From assembly GCA_965655625.1 (NCBI GenBank), contig CBFHHA010000019.1:1-43187 (forward strand): a stretch of DNA of 43,187 nt. Direction: 5' to 3'. Positions within the stretch are counted from its first letter, which is position 1; every line of letters starts with the position of its first letter. The translations under genes were made by a program, and so were the position numbers. Below the pieces are notes generated by a model. The model was given only the letters and a program-made list of their open reading frames with translations, searched no databases and had not been told where the DNA came from. This document shows, piece by piece, positions 8,244 through 16,325 of the stretch. The DNA is from CAJJDF01 sp965655625 (GTDB lineage: Bacteria; Bacteroidota; Bacteroidia; Flavobacteriales_D; CAJJDF01).

Positions 8244-8891
8244 TTAAATATAATTGGCTTGAACCAATTGTTTATACAAATCAAGTAAGTTGTTTACCCT
8301 CAGTTTACGAAAAATATTTTTTCTATGAGTTTTAATGGTTTCAATGCTTAGGAATAACGTTTTAGCAATTTTGTCATTAGATAAATTCTCAATCATCAAA
8401 TGCAAAACTTCTACTTCTCTGTTACTCAGTTCATAGATTTTGGAAAAAACATCATCACTTAAAAACTCACCATCCTTTGATACCAGTGAATTTTCTGATT
8501 TTTCAAGGTGTTCTTTTGAAAAATACAACTCATCATGTTTCATACACTTTATTGCATTCAATATCTCTGAAAGCGATACATATTTCATGATAAACGCTTG
8601 AATATTTAATTCTTTAAGTTTGTTTAAAATCGATTGGTTACAATACGAAGTTAAAACCATAATAAATAAACTCGGCTTGTGTTTTCTAATTTCCCTAATC
8701 AATTCAAATCCGCTAAGTATCGGCAGATTAAGGCTAGTTATTATTAGATCAAATTCATGCAGAACAGCTAATTGCAGAGCACGTCTTCCTTCCTTGGCGC
8801 AAATAATTTCAACAGAATTAAGATGCTGATTTAGGAAATTTGCTACTCCTTCCTGATAAGAAATTTGGCTATCTACAATTAATATTTTCAT
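8244..8891 (-). CDS. NarL/LuxR-family response regulator without the phosphoacceptor Asp
   Basis: 215 residues from the ATG at 8891 (MKILIVDSQ), preferred to an upstream non-ATG start. Residues 1-120 are a receiver domain: VD acidic pocket, VLTSY (conserved Thr/Ser) and the conserved Lys in FIMK. Where family members have an Asp at the end of beta-3, this protein has DLIITSLNLP, placing Ser53 at the acceptor position. Residues about 150-210 are a LuxR-type helix-turn-helix (LSNREVEVLHLM, then IETIKTHRKNIFRKL). It should bind DNA as a dimer, but control by phosphorylation looks unlikely. No sensor kinase gene is adjacent. It converges on the truncated ATPase gene. Confidence 0.88.
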   Translation of the reverse strand: MKILIVDSQISYQEGVANFLNQHLNSVEIICAKEGRRALQLAVLHEFDLIITSLNLPILSGFELIREIRKHKPSLFIMVLTSYCNQSILNKLKELNIQAFIMKYVSLSEILNAIKCMKHDELYFSKEHLEKSENSLVSKDGEFLSDDVFSKIYELSNREVEVLHLMIENLSNDKIAKTLFLSIETIKTHRKNIFRKLRVNNLLDLYKQLVQANYI

Positions 8892-9165
8892 CCATTCTAT
8901 TTTAATCGATAATTCAATGCAGCAATAGTTGACCATCTCTTTTGTGCGTGATTGAAGAAAACATCTTAACTAGGTCTTACCACACGACAACTGCAAATAA
9001 ATTTGTTTTCGTTTTTTCTTTTAATCAACATTCTCGGTTCACCCACTTCAAGCTCTATATTTTTGCCGCACTTTTGTGATCAATAAAAAGAAAAAAATAC
9101 TCGTAGTATGAAATTGAAAAACAACTTATACACATCTATGTGGCTAAATTTTTTCTCTTCCATAG

Positions 9166-10488
9166 TTAGATCATTCCTCGAGACTTAAGCTCAAGATATT
9201 TATTAATAGTATTCACCGAAAGCTCCTCCGGTTTACTTAAGATTGATTGAATTCCGTATTTGCGCAATTCATGAACCATCATTTTTTTATCGTTGTTAAA
9301 TTTCTGTGCAAATGTTTGTAAATAAATATCGGAAACTGTTCTTCCTTCCATTTGGGTAGCCTTGGTAATTTCGGTATTTTCGAAAAACACAACCACGATT
9401 AAGTAGGCTCTATTCAGCCTCCTGAGAATAGGCAAAGCTCTCTTGAGGGAATAAAAACTTTCGAAATTCAAATACATAATGAGTAAACTCCTTCCGCGCA
9501 CAGTTCTTTTTATACTTTGATAAAGTAACTCGTAGTTCGCTTCTAAAAACTGTGTCTTTTGGCTATACAATACCTCCATTAATTTATTCAAGTGAGTGGC
9601 ATTTCTGGATGCTTTTACTTGAGCTCCTATTTTATCAGAAAAAGTAATTACACCAGCTTTATCTCCTTTCTTGAGAGCTATATTACTCATTACCAAAGTA
9701 GAGTTTATCGCATGATCCAGCAAAGTCAGACCTTCAAAGGGCATTTTCATCGACCTACTTTTATCTATCACACAATAAACCTGTTGAGATTTCTCGTCTT
9801 GATACTGATTCACCATCAATTTATTTCTTCGGCTAGAGGCTTTCCAATTGATATGGCGATAATTATCTCCTTTCACATACTCTTTTATTTGCTCAAATTC
9901 ATTGGTATTTCCTATTCTGCGCATTTTCTTTACTCCTTGATTTTGCGATGACTTTGTAAATACCTGGAACTCATGTTTCCGCATTTGCAAAACCGATGGA
10001 TACACACCCACCTCCTTTGCTGCTTTCACTACATATCTTTTTTCCACTAAGCCCAAAACAGAAGAAACAAACACATTTACATCTTCAAATTGATAAGCTC
10101 CTCTTTCTGTTGGCTTTACTTGATAGTGAATGGTTCTTTTTCCTCCAGGAGCAAGCGAAAAACGAAACGCACTATCTCTTCGTTGCAATTGAAATGGCAA
10201 TTCATCTATCACCTCAACATCCAAAGGAATTGAGTAAGATGAAGATACCGCAAGCGAAATTTTATTCTCATCACCTAAACCAAGCGTATCCTTCATTTCT
10301 CTATGAACGGTAATTTGTTGTTTTCTCAAAAACAGAATCAACACATCTACTAATACGAGGGCAAAAAGAAGAAACAACAGCACCTTGAAAATAGGAAACA
10401 GCACATTCCATGCAAAGCTAAATGCAAAACCAATTGCCAAAAGCAACAGAACAAGGAACAGTCTATTTTTTAAATACAAGGATTTCAT
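9166..10488 (-). CDS. DUF58 domain protein, last gene of the MoxR operon
   Basis: 440 residues from the ATG at 10488; a TTG three codons earlier is possible. Two hydrophobic segments at about residues 9-45 anchor the protein. A beta-rich middle part leads to the DUF58 core with GDNYRHINWKASSRRNKLMV. A von Willebrand A-like fold follows, with the metal-site motif DKSRSM (DxSxS), later GDKAGVITFSD. DUF58 proteins regularly accompany MoxR ATPases and are thought to be the clients or partners that MoxR remodels in envelope or metallo-protein maturation. The MoxR gene ends 12 bases upstream, so the two are translated together. Confidence 0.88.
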   Translation of the reverse strand: MKSLYLKNRLFLVLLLLAIGFAFSFAWNVLFPIFKVLLFLLFALVLVDVLILFLRKQQITVHREMKDTLGLGDENKISLAVSSSYSIPLDVEVIDELPFQLQRRDSAFRFSLAPGGKRTIHYQVKPTERGAYQFEDVNVFVSSVLGLVEKRYVVKAAKEVGVYPSVLQMRKHEFQVFTKSSQNQGVKKMRRIGNTNEFEQIKEYVKGDNYRHINWKASSRRNKLMVNQYQDEKSQQVYCVIDKSRSMKMPFEGLTLLDHAINSTLVMSNIALKKGDKAGVITFSDKIGAQVKASRNATHLNKLMEVLYSQKTQFLEANYELLYQSIKRTVRGRSLLIMYLNFESFYSLKRALPILRRLNRAYLIVVVFFENTEITKATQMEGRTVSDIYLQTFAQKFNNDKKMMVHELRKYGIQSILSKPEELSVNTINKYLELKSRGMI

Positions 10489-10500
10489 TGATTGCAATTA

Positions 10501-11607
10501 TTATCTCGGCACCTCGATTTTATGTATAATTTCGTTAATCACGGTGGCTGGAGTCATCCCCTCCATTTCTGCTTCGGGAGTGAGAATAATTCTATGATTC
10601 AATACTTGGGGAGCAATTGTCTGAATATCATCTGGAGTAATAAAATCTCTTCCTCGCATGGCTGCCATAGCTTTTGAAGCTTTTGCCATAGCTAATGAAG
10701 CTCTTGGCGAAGCACCTAAATACAGTTTGGCGTGGTTTCTTGTGCTGTGGGTAATTTGGGCAATATAAGACAGTAAATTCTCCTCAATTTTCACCTCATT
10801 TACCAAAGCCTGAATTTTCTTTAAGTCTTCGGGCGAAAATACTTTTTGAATAGTAGATAAATCTGGAGAGAGTGTCGTGTTTTTGTACCTCGATAATATC
10901 TGTTGTTCTTCGGCCAAGGAAGGATAATCTAAATTTATTTTGAATAAAAACCTATCGAGCTGGGCCTCGGGCAAACTGTACGTTCCTTCTTGCTCCACAG
11001 GGTTTTGAGTGGCAATAATAAGAAACGGGTACTCCATTTCATATTTCACTCCTTCAAATGTAATTTGCCTTTCTTCCATCACTTCAAATAAGGCAGATTG
11101 AGTCTTTGCAGGTGATCTATTTACTTCATCAATCAAGATAATATTAGAAAATATTGGTCCTTTGTGGAAAGTAAATTCGGAGGTCTTCATATTAAAAACA
11201 GAGGTTCCAATTATATCGGATGGCATCAAATCTGGAGTAAATTGAATACGAGAGAATTCTGTATCCAAACACCTAGAGATTACTTTAGCTGACAACGTCT
11301 TGGCAATTCCTGGCACTCCCTCCAGTAAAATATGGCCATTTGTAAAAATCCCGATAAGGAGTAAATCAATGGTATCTTGCTGTCCAATAATAAATCCACT
11401 TGCTTGCTGGCGCACTTCTGCTACTTTTTGTTTCACAAATTGCAGTTCAAGCGAAGATTCAAACTGAAAGCCCGAATCTAATTGAACACCTTCGACAGGT
11501 TGTTCTTGATTTTCTGAAGGTTCGTTCACCTCTACTTTCGCCTCTTTTATGGGTCCTGATTCCAACTTTTTATTCATCTCTGGTTCTTGGTTTACTTCCT
11601 CTTCCAT
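10501..11607 (-). CDS. MoxR-type AAA+ ATPase
   Basis: 368 residues. The first about 60 residues are an acidic, low-complexity extension rich in Glu, Pro and Asn, unlike the catalytic core. The AAA+ core shows Walker A as LEGVPGIAKT, Walker B as IILIDEVNR, the sensor-1 region ATQNPVEQEGTY, an arginine-finger region LDRFL, and a lid domain with LGASPRASLAM and GRDFITPDD. MoxR ATPases act as chaperones that load metals or assemble complexes, usually with VWA-domain partners. Here the partner is DUF58 just downstream; DUF4350, DUF4129 and SpoIIM-like membrane proteins lie upstream in the same operon. Confidence 0.93.
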   Translation of the reverse strand: MEEEVNQEPEMNKKLESGPIKEAKVEVNEPSENQEQPVEGVQLDSGFQFESSLELQFVKQKVAEVRQQASGFIIGQQDTIDLLLIGIFTNGHILLEGVPGIAKTLSAKVISRCLDTEFSRIQFTPDLMPSDIIGTSVFNMKTSEFTFHKGPIFSNIILIDEVNRSPAKTQSALFEVMEERQITFEGVKYEMEYPFLIIATQNPVEQEGTYSLPEAQLDRFLFKINLDYPSLAEEQQILSRYKNTTLSPDLSTIQKVFSPEDLKKIQALVNEVKIEENLLSYIAQITHSTRNHAKLYLGASPRASLAMAKASKAMAAMRGRDFITPDDIQTIAPQVLNHRIILTPEAEMEGMTPATVINEIIHKIEVPR

Positions 11608-11613
11608 AGCTTG

Positions 11614-12879
11614 TTATTTACAGTTTTTATAAAAATATTCTATTTTTTTGTGTAGTTCTATTAATTCTTCTGAAGAAAAATTATAGGATTTTTTTGCTCT
11701 TTTAAACTCCTTAAATATTTCCTCAACTTTCTCTATTTCGATACCCGATTTTTGGGAAACAGTATCAAGAAATGGCGCATCAATTTTGGCCGAAGTGAGG
11801 TAGTATTTGTTCTTTATAAAGTGAAGAAAACTTTGCTGATAATGCCTGATGAATTTGTAATGCTTTTCTTGTTTCAGATACAAGTGACTCACGTTTTCGA
11901 CAAACTCAAGAGAACTATTGGTATTGGGTTCTATTGTCGGGATAATTTGTTGCCTTCGCTTTACCTTAAATAAAACATACACAATCAATCCCAAAACCAA
12001 AATTAAATAGGCGTGCCTCAAACTTCTATCCTTCAAGATATACTGAATTGGACTTTCTTTTATTATCTCGTCTGGGTTCATTGAATTGCCATCCGAATAT
12101 TCATCCCATCTATTGGTATGGTTGTGCCAATAATAATGCCCTTGAGGCAAATGAGAAAAAACTCTCTGAACATACTCCAAACCAGCTTCGTTGAATAAAC
12201 TAGCGTTGTAAAATAGTTCGGGAAGAGAATGAACATAAAAATAGCCTTTCCCATATTTCATTTTAATAAACACGGGTTGGTCTCCGTATGTTTCCGTACC
12301 AAGAACTGCCAATTCATTTATGTCTCTAATAAAATTGGATAAATTAAAGTAGTTCCACGATCTGTAATTTTTGAAATCCTCCTCGTATTCGGAATATAAA
12401 TAAGGCAAATAAAGCGACATATTGGGGTGAGTAAAATCTACGCTCACCTCATCGTTGAACCGCTGGCTTACCATACTTGAATAAGCAAACCTATTGGATA
12501 ATACCGCGTTGAAATCGCTTACAGCAACCAGGGCTGTGTTTCCATTTTTGACAAACTGAAGGAGGGTGTCGGCCGCTTTTGGCGAAATATTAATGTCAGC
12601 ATCAATCAAAACATAAACAGCTGGTTTTCCCGTAAATTTACTCGGTAATGTAGAATCTAATTCGTCTGGTATAAATTGCATTGTATCAATTTTGGGATAC
12701 TCTTTTAGCAATTCTTCCAAGAGATGCAATCCATCGCTATTTATGTACTTTTCGTACAAAGCTCTTTCACTTTCGCTTATTTCCGATTTGACCGATCCCT
12801 TGGGATACAGAAAATAAAAGCCCACCATGAGTACCAGCATCACTGCAGCCAAAACAAGTATTTTCGCTTTGTTACTCAT
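11614..12879 (-). CDS. DUF4350 domain membrane protein
   Basis: 421 residues. A single N-terminal membrane segment (about 8-25) is followed by a soluble domain resembling the DUF4350 fold: IDTMQFIPDELD, VYVLIDADINISPKAADTLLQFVKNGNTALVAVS, and a KYGKGYFYVHSLPELFYN block. A second membrane segment lies at about 289-306 (HAYLILVLGLIVYVLF), with a helical cytoplasmic tail. DUF4350 proteins are standard members of MoxR/DUF58/DUF4129 operons and lack an assigned activity. The start overlaps the end of the DUF4129 gene by 8 bases and MoxR starts 6 bases after the stop, so coupling is tight. Confidence 0.8.
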   Translation of the reverse strand: MSNKAKILVLAAVMLVLMVGFYFLYPKGSVKSEISESERALYEKYINSDGLHLLEELLKEYPKIDTMQFIPDELDSTLPSKFTGKPAVYVLIDADINISPKAADTLLQFVKNGNTALVAVSDFNAVLSNRFAYSSMVSQRFNDEVSVDFTHPNMSLYLPYLYSEYEEDFKNYRSWNYFNLSNFIRDINELAVLGTETYGDQPVFIKMKYGKGYFYVHSLPELFYNASLFNEAGLEYVQRVFSHLPQGHYYWHNHTNRWDEYSDGNSMNPDEIIKESPIQYILKDRSLRHAYLILVLGLIVYVLFKVKRRQQIIPTIEPNTNSSLEFVENVSHLYLKQEKHYKFIRHYQQSFLHFIKNKYYLTSAKIDAPFLDTVSQKSGIEIEKVEEIFKEFKRAKKSYNFSSEELIELHKKIEYFYKNCK

Positions 12880-13753
12880 CTAGTTCTTTTACTAAGTTTT
12901 TAAATCTTGGTTCTACCTGCTCATACTCACTTTTAGTTAATTGTCTTTCGCCATACCACACAATTTCATACACAGAAACACACGACTCAAAAGGAATAAA
13001 AAACTGGTTGTTTCGCATTTCGTTGAGATAAGAAACATTCGTTTTTTCTTTCTCCCATACAATCCCTTTTTTTCTTATCAATCCACGAATCACAAAAATA
13101 AAATACACACGAATTGCCTCTCGGTAATCTTCTTTCTCAAGTGCTTTCTCAAGCAATAATTCCAATTCTGTTTTAGGAATTTCAGTAGGGATTATTGATT
13201 CCAAATCTCTCCCAATTTTCTTGTTTCCCTTTCCCTCTTTCAATTGATTAAAAAACAAGAAAAAGATAAGTGCAGCAAGAGCCAAAACAACCACAATAAG
13301 GATGAAATTGGACCAAAAAGGAGAAATTGCACCCGGATTGAGCAAGTCATTATTTCTACTTCTTCCGCCTTGGGACTCTTCTCTCTCCTTTGGTATTCTC
13401 TTTATTTGCTTGGAGTTTTTTTCTCGCCAATACCTCCTGAATTGACGACCCGATTGACGATAAGGATTGTCTTCTTGAGTAAGTTCGCTGCCATCTTGCC
13501 CTTGGTATTCCACACCCGATATCTCATTCACAATATTCATCCTCAACCTCTCCCATTTCTTTTTATCAAAGGGTACAACCGAAATTGAGTCGGCCAAATA
13601 ATGATGATGCGCTTTGCTGTTTGCGTATTGATTGTGGTAATTGATTTCCTCGAGGTACTCATCCACATCAAATTCTTCTTGCCCAAAACCTAATTGGCTC
13701 CAACTAAGTAAGAACCAACACACCCAACCGATATGAACAAGGATTTTCTTCAT
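12872..13753 (-). CDS. DUF4129 domain membrane protein
   Basis: 293 residues from the ATG at 13753; a TTG one codon earlier is less likely. A signal peptide (about 1-24) precedes an extracytoplasmic, charged region. One transmembrane helix follows at about 150-172 (FILIVVVLALAALIFFLFF). The C-terminal cytoplasmic part has ALEKEDYREAIRVYFIFVIRGL and a terminal VWYGERQLTKSEYEQV, the typical DUF4129 signature. The start codon shares one base with the stop of the SpoIIM-like gene (TGATG), showing translational coupling. Molecular function is unknown. Confidence 0.82.
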   Translation of the reverse strand: MKKILVHIGWVCWFLLSWSQLGFGQEEFDVDEYLEEINYHNQYANSKAHHHYLADSISVVPFDKKKWERLRMNIVNEISGVEYQGQDGSELTQEDNPYRQSGRQFRRYWREKNSKQIKRIPKEREESQGGRSRNNDLLNPGAISPFWSNFILIVVVLALAALIFFLFFNQLKEGKGNKKIGRDLESIIPTEIPKTELELLLEKALEKEDYREAIRVYFIFVIRGLIRKKGIVWEKEKTNVSYLNEMRNNQFFIPFESCVSVYEIVWYGERQLTKSEYEQVEPRFKNLVKELDE

Positions 13754-15627
13754 CAATTCGTTTCAAAATGTTTGTTTCCAGTCCCAAAACTCTTTAGTCT
13801 TTCTTTCAATCCAATGGCGTTCTGTTTGTCATAAATACTTACATATTGAAAACTAACAGCTGCGACAATTAAAGGCAACAGCAGCTGAGTAATAAGCAGA
13901 ATAAAAAATGCCGAAATAAAATTTTTGATTGTTAAAAAATCATCAAAAACAGTAAGTGTATGCCAATCAATTAGCTCATCTATCACGAGGGTTTTTAGGT
14001 CCAATCCTGGGGCAAAAGGATTGTAATAACTCCAAGAAAAAACATAAGTCAGAACCGAAATTAAAGCAAATGTAACGAGCGTTCCTCCAAAATCTTTGGA
14101 ACCATACCGCACTCCTCTAACAAGAGCCGATTGAAAAGATGATTCGCCCGAAACTACCGGATAAAAAAGCAAAACAAAAAAGGGAGAAGCTATTAAAACG
14201 AATAAGTAGAATCCTGGAGGCACAACAAACATGACACCCATAAAAAACAAAACCAACGGAATCGATCTCAACAAAAATGGCCAAATCTCAGTAATCCATG
14301 ATTTCAAATAGCTTTGATTTTGCGCCTTGTTTATTCGACTCAAGCAATGTATTACGGTCGCAATATTTATAGAGAAAAGCAGAGTGTTTGCCACAAAAGA
14401 AGTCCAGGAAAAATGAATAGAATTTCCAAAAACCAACTCGAATAATTCGCCTGGCTCGAGGTAATAATCGGAATAAGGAGATACGGAAAAGAGCGCGAAC
14501 AAATACACCAAAAAAAGCGGTACTATTACGACAAAAATCACGGTGGTAATTCGTTTCAGGTAGAGTTTATAGAACCGGAACGTATCGTAAAAAACATGGC
14601 TCATGGTTCTTATCGAGTATAACTTTAATTCTCTGGACTCGACATGAGTTGGTTTCTCTTCAATCCTTTGGTCATCGGCAAATTTTCGGCCCAACCGAAA
14701 AGGATAGATCACAAAATATCCCAGAATAAAAACTAATGAAGACAAGATAATCAACCACTTTATCAAATCTGGCATTTCGGTGTGCCGTGTAACATACCCT
14801 TCCAGAAAACCCGCTACCACAAACAAAGGAACAGTTCCCAAAAGGATATTTATTCCTCTTTTGGCATGAATTTGTAAAGATTGAGTTCGAGTAAGTGTTC
14901 CAGGAAATAACAATCCATTTCCCATTACAATACCGGCAGCACCCGCAATAACGATGGCAGATATCTCCAAAGTTCCGTGAATCCAAATAACCAAAAAGGA
15001 GGTGAGAAGTAAACCTTTGAGGTAGAAAAAATACTGAAAAGCGCCCAACATAAAGCCATTACTCACCAATAAAAAAGCGGAACCCACAGAAAAGAAAATA
15101 CCCATGATGAAAACCAAAAAAGCTACTCGAATATTATTGATGGTAATTTGCAAAAACATATCTCCCTCGTTCATTTGCTTGTACACTGCCATTGGATCAC
15201 CTTTATTGATATTGTCGATAGTCATATCCACGTAGTAATCGCCCAAAATAATTCTCGAAAAATCTGGATCGATGTAGGAAGAAACAGCACCAACAAGCAC
15301 TGCAATAAAAAAGAACAAAAAAGAAGTGAGAAAAGCCTTCCTGCTTCGGTACATTTCTAGGGGTAAATTCTTTTTCCAAAACAAAACAAAAGTTTTCAGG
15401 AAACCGCTTTTGGATTTTGAAAAAGAAAGAAATACTTTTTGGGCCAAGTAGTTAAGGTACACTCTCACCGATCTTTTTGGGTAAAAAGTTTTGGCGTAGG
15501 AAAGGTCCTCCGTAATCTCCACGAATAACTCGCTTAATTTGTCTGGGTCTTTTGATTTATTTAGAGAAAGTTTCTCGAACTCTTGCCACTTCTTCTTGTT
15601 TTTTTCTATAAAATCTGTTTCCTTCAT
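13753..15627 (-). CDS. SpoIIM-like membrane protein fused to a second multi-pass membrane domain
   Basis: 624 residues, about twice the usual SpoIIM-like length. Residues about 1-325 match the stage II sporulation protein M family: a soluble N-terminus with VRVYLNYLAQ, then membrane segments with a large loop carrying the NIRVAFLVFIMGIFFSVGSA block and the HGTLEISAIVIAGAAGIVMG motif. After a charged linker (about 326-350) a second hydrophobic domain follows (about 365-615) with roughly six further helices, including LVRGVRYGSKDFGGTL. That half is not SpoIIM-like and resembles the generic multi-pass proteins often encoded next to SpoIIM. First gene of the operon. An RDD-family gene often found upstream is absent here. 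Confidence 0.82.
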   Translation of the reverse strand: MKETDFIEKNKKKWQEFEKLSLNKSKDPDKLSELFVEITEDLSYAKTFYPKRSVRVYLNYLAQKVFLSFSKSKSGFLKTFVLFWKKNLPLEMYRSRKAFLTSFLFFFIAVLVGAVSSYIDPDFSRIILGDYYVDMTIDNINKGDPMAVYKQMNEGDMFLQITINNIRVAFLVFIMGIFFSVGSAFLLVSNGFMLGAFQYFFYLKGLLLTSFLVIWIHGTLEISAIVIAGAAGIVMGNGLLFPGTLTRTQSLQIHAKRGINILLGTVPLFVVAGFLEGYVTRHTEMPDLIKWLIILSSLVFILGYFVIYPFRLGRKFADDQRIEEKPTHVESRELKLYSIRTMSHVFYDTFRFYKLYLKRITTVIFVVIVPLFLVYLFALFSVSPYSDYYLEPGELFELVFGNSIHFSWTSFVANTLLFSINIATVIHCLSRINKAQNQSYLKSWITEIWPFLLRSIPLVLFFMGVMFVVPPGFYLFVLIASPFFVLLFYPVVSGESSFQSALVRGVRYGSKDFGGTLVTFALISVLTYVFSWSYYNPFAPGLDLKTLVIDELIDWHTLTVFDDFLTIKNFISAFFILLITQLLLPLIVAAVSFQYVSIYDKQNAIGLKERLKSFGTGNKHFETN

Positions 15628-15781
15628 GTGTGGCTAAAGTTTCACGCTCGATTGAGTGATTAAATGTAGGGAATTTAAGTGAAAGTTGGTTCATCCAAAA
15701 GACAAATTTCCGGTAAGATTTGCCATTTATTTTAAACATTGAACAAAAACAACCAGGAAATCAAAGTTTATGAACAAATAC

Positions 15782-15813
15782 TTGTGTAAACTGAGAAGTT
15801 ATATTTATATTTG
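15782..15813 (+). promoter_or_regulatory. Promoter of rpsO
   Basis: TTG (15782-15784) and TATATTTG (15806-15813) separated by 21 bases, close to the Bacteroidota housekeeping consensus. It lies 35 bases before the rpsO start, giving a short leader. Confidence 0.7.
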
Positions 15814-15848
15814 CACTCTTAAAACAGAAAAGGTAACAATATTACACT

Positions 15849-16127
15849 ATGAATTTAGATAAAGAAATTAAAAAAGAAGCGTTTAAAACATACGGAGGTT
15901 CTGAGAAAAATACAGGTTCTTCAGCTGCACAAGTTGCTCTTTTTACTGAAAAGATTAAAAACCTAACGGAATATCTTAAAACGAATCGTAAAGATTACAA
16001 CACACAAAGATCATTGGTAATCATGGTAGGAAAAAGAAAAAAGCACTTGAGATACATAAGAAACAAAGATATTGTAGCTTACAGAGAGTTAATCGCTAAA
16101 GTAGGAATTAGAGACACATTCAAATAA
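15849..16127 (+). CDS. rpsO: 30S ribosomal protein S15
   Basis: 92 residues, near the usual 89. Diagnostic blocks are TGSSAAQVALFTEKI, NRKDYNTQRSL and VGKRKKHLRYI. S15 binds 16S rRNA early in small-subunit assembly. Upstream is a good promoter, downstream a strong hairpin. The order rpsO then pnp is widely conserved, as is usual in bacteria. Very high confidence. Confidence 0.98.
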   Translation: MNLDKEIKKEAFKTYGGSEKNTGSSAAQVALFTEKIKNLTEYLKTNRKDYNTQRSLVIMVGKRKKHLRYIRNKDIVAYRELIAKVGIRDTFK

Positions 16128-16170
16128 GAATGATTCTCAATTCTAAAGCGACAACAGCATAAAGAATTTT

Positions 16171-16202
16171 AAATAAGGCAACCCTTAACGGTTGCCTTAT
16201 TT
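16171..16202 (+). terminator. Terminator after rpsO, probably works in both directions
   Basis: A 13-bp perfect inverted repeat, AAATAAGGCAACC (16171-16183) and GGTTGCCTTATTT (16190-16202), with a 6-base loop, 43 bases past the rpsO stop. Confidence 0.8.
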
Positions 16203-16236
16203 GCTATATAGACAATTTGCATTAAAGAAAAAAAAA

Positions 16237-16286
16237 TGACCACAGGGGTCAAAATGTAAGAAGAGACATTTTTTTCAACTCTTCTT
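16237..16286 (+). promoter_or_regulatory. Two hairpins in the pnp leader
   Basis: Hairpin one: TGACC (16237-16241) with GGTCA (16247-16251). Hairpin two: AAGAAGAG (16258-16265) with CTCTTCTT (16279-16286). Both lie within 90 bases of the pnp start. In E. coli, pnp is autoregulated through leader structures; whether these do the same is inference. Confidence 0.3.
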
Positions 16287-16325
16287 ATTTGTACGAAACG
16301 GAAAAAAAATAAAAAAAACGTAACA

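Noticed and set aside
9108..9188. 26-codon ATG frame on the plus strand between the response regulator and the DUF58 gene.
   Set aside because: Overlaps the end of DUF58 on the other strand, has no recognisable sequence feature, and such short frames are frequent by chance.
14672..14986. 104-codon minus-strand frame inside the SpoIIM-like gene.
   Set aside because: Shadow of the real frame; Cys/Arg-rich translation without pattern.
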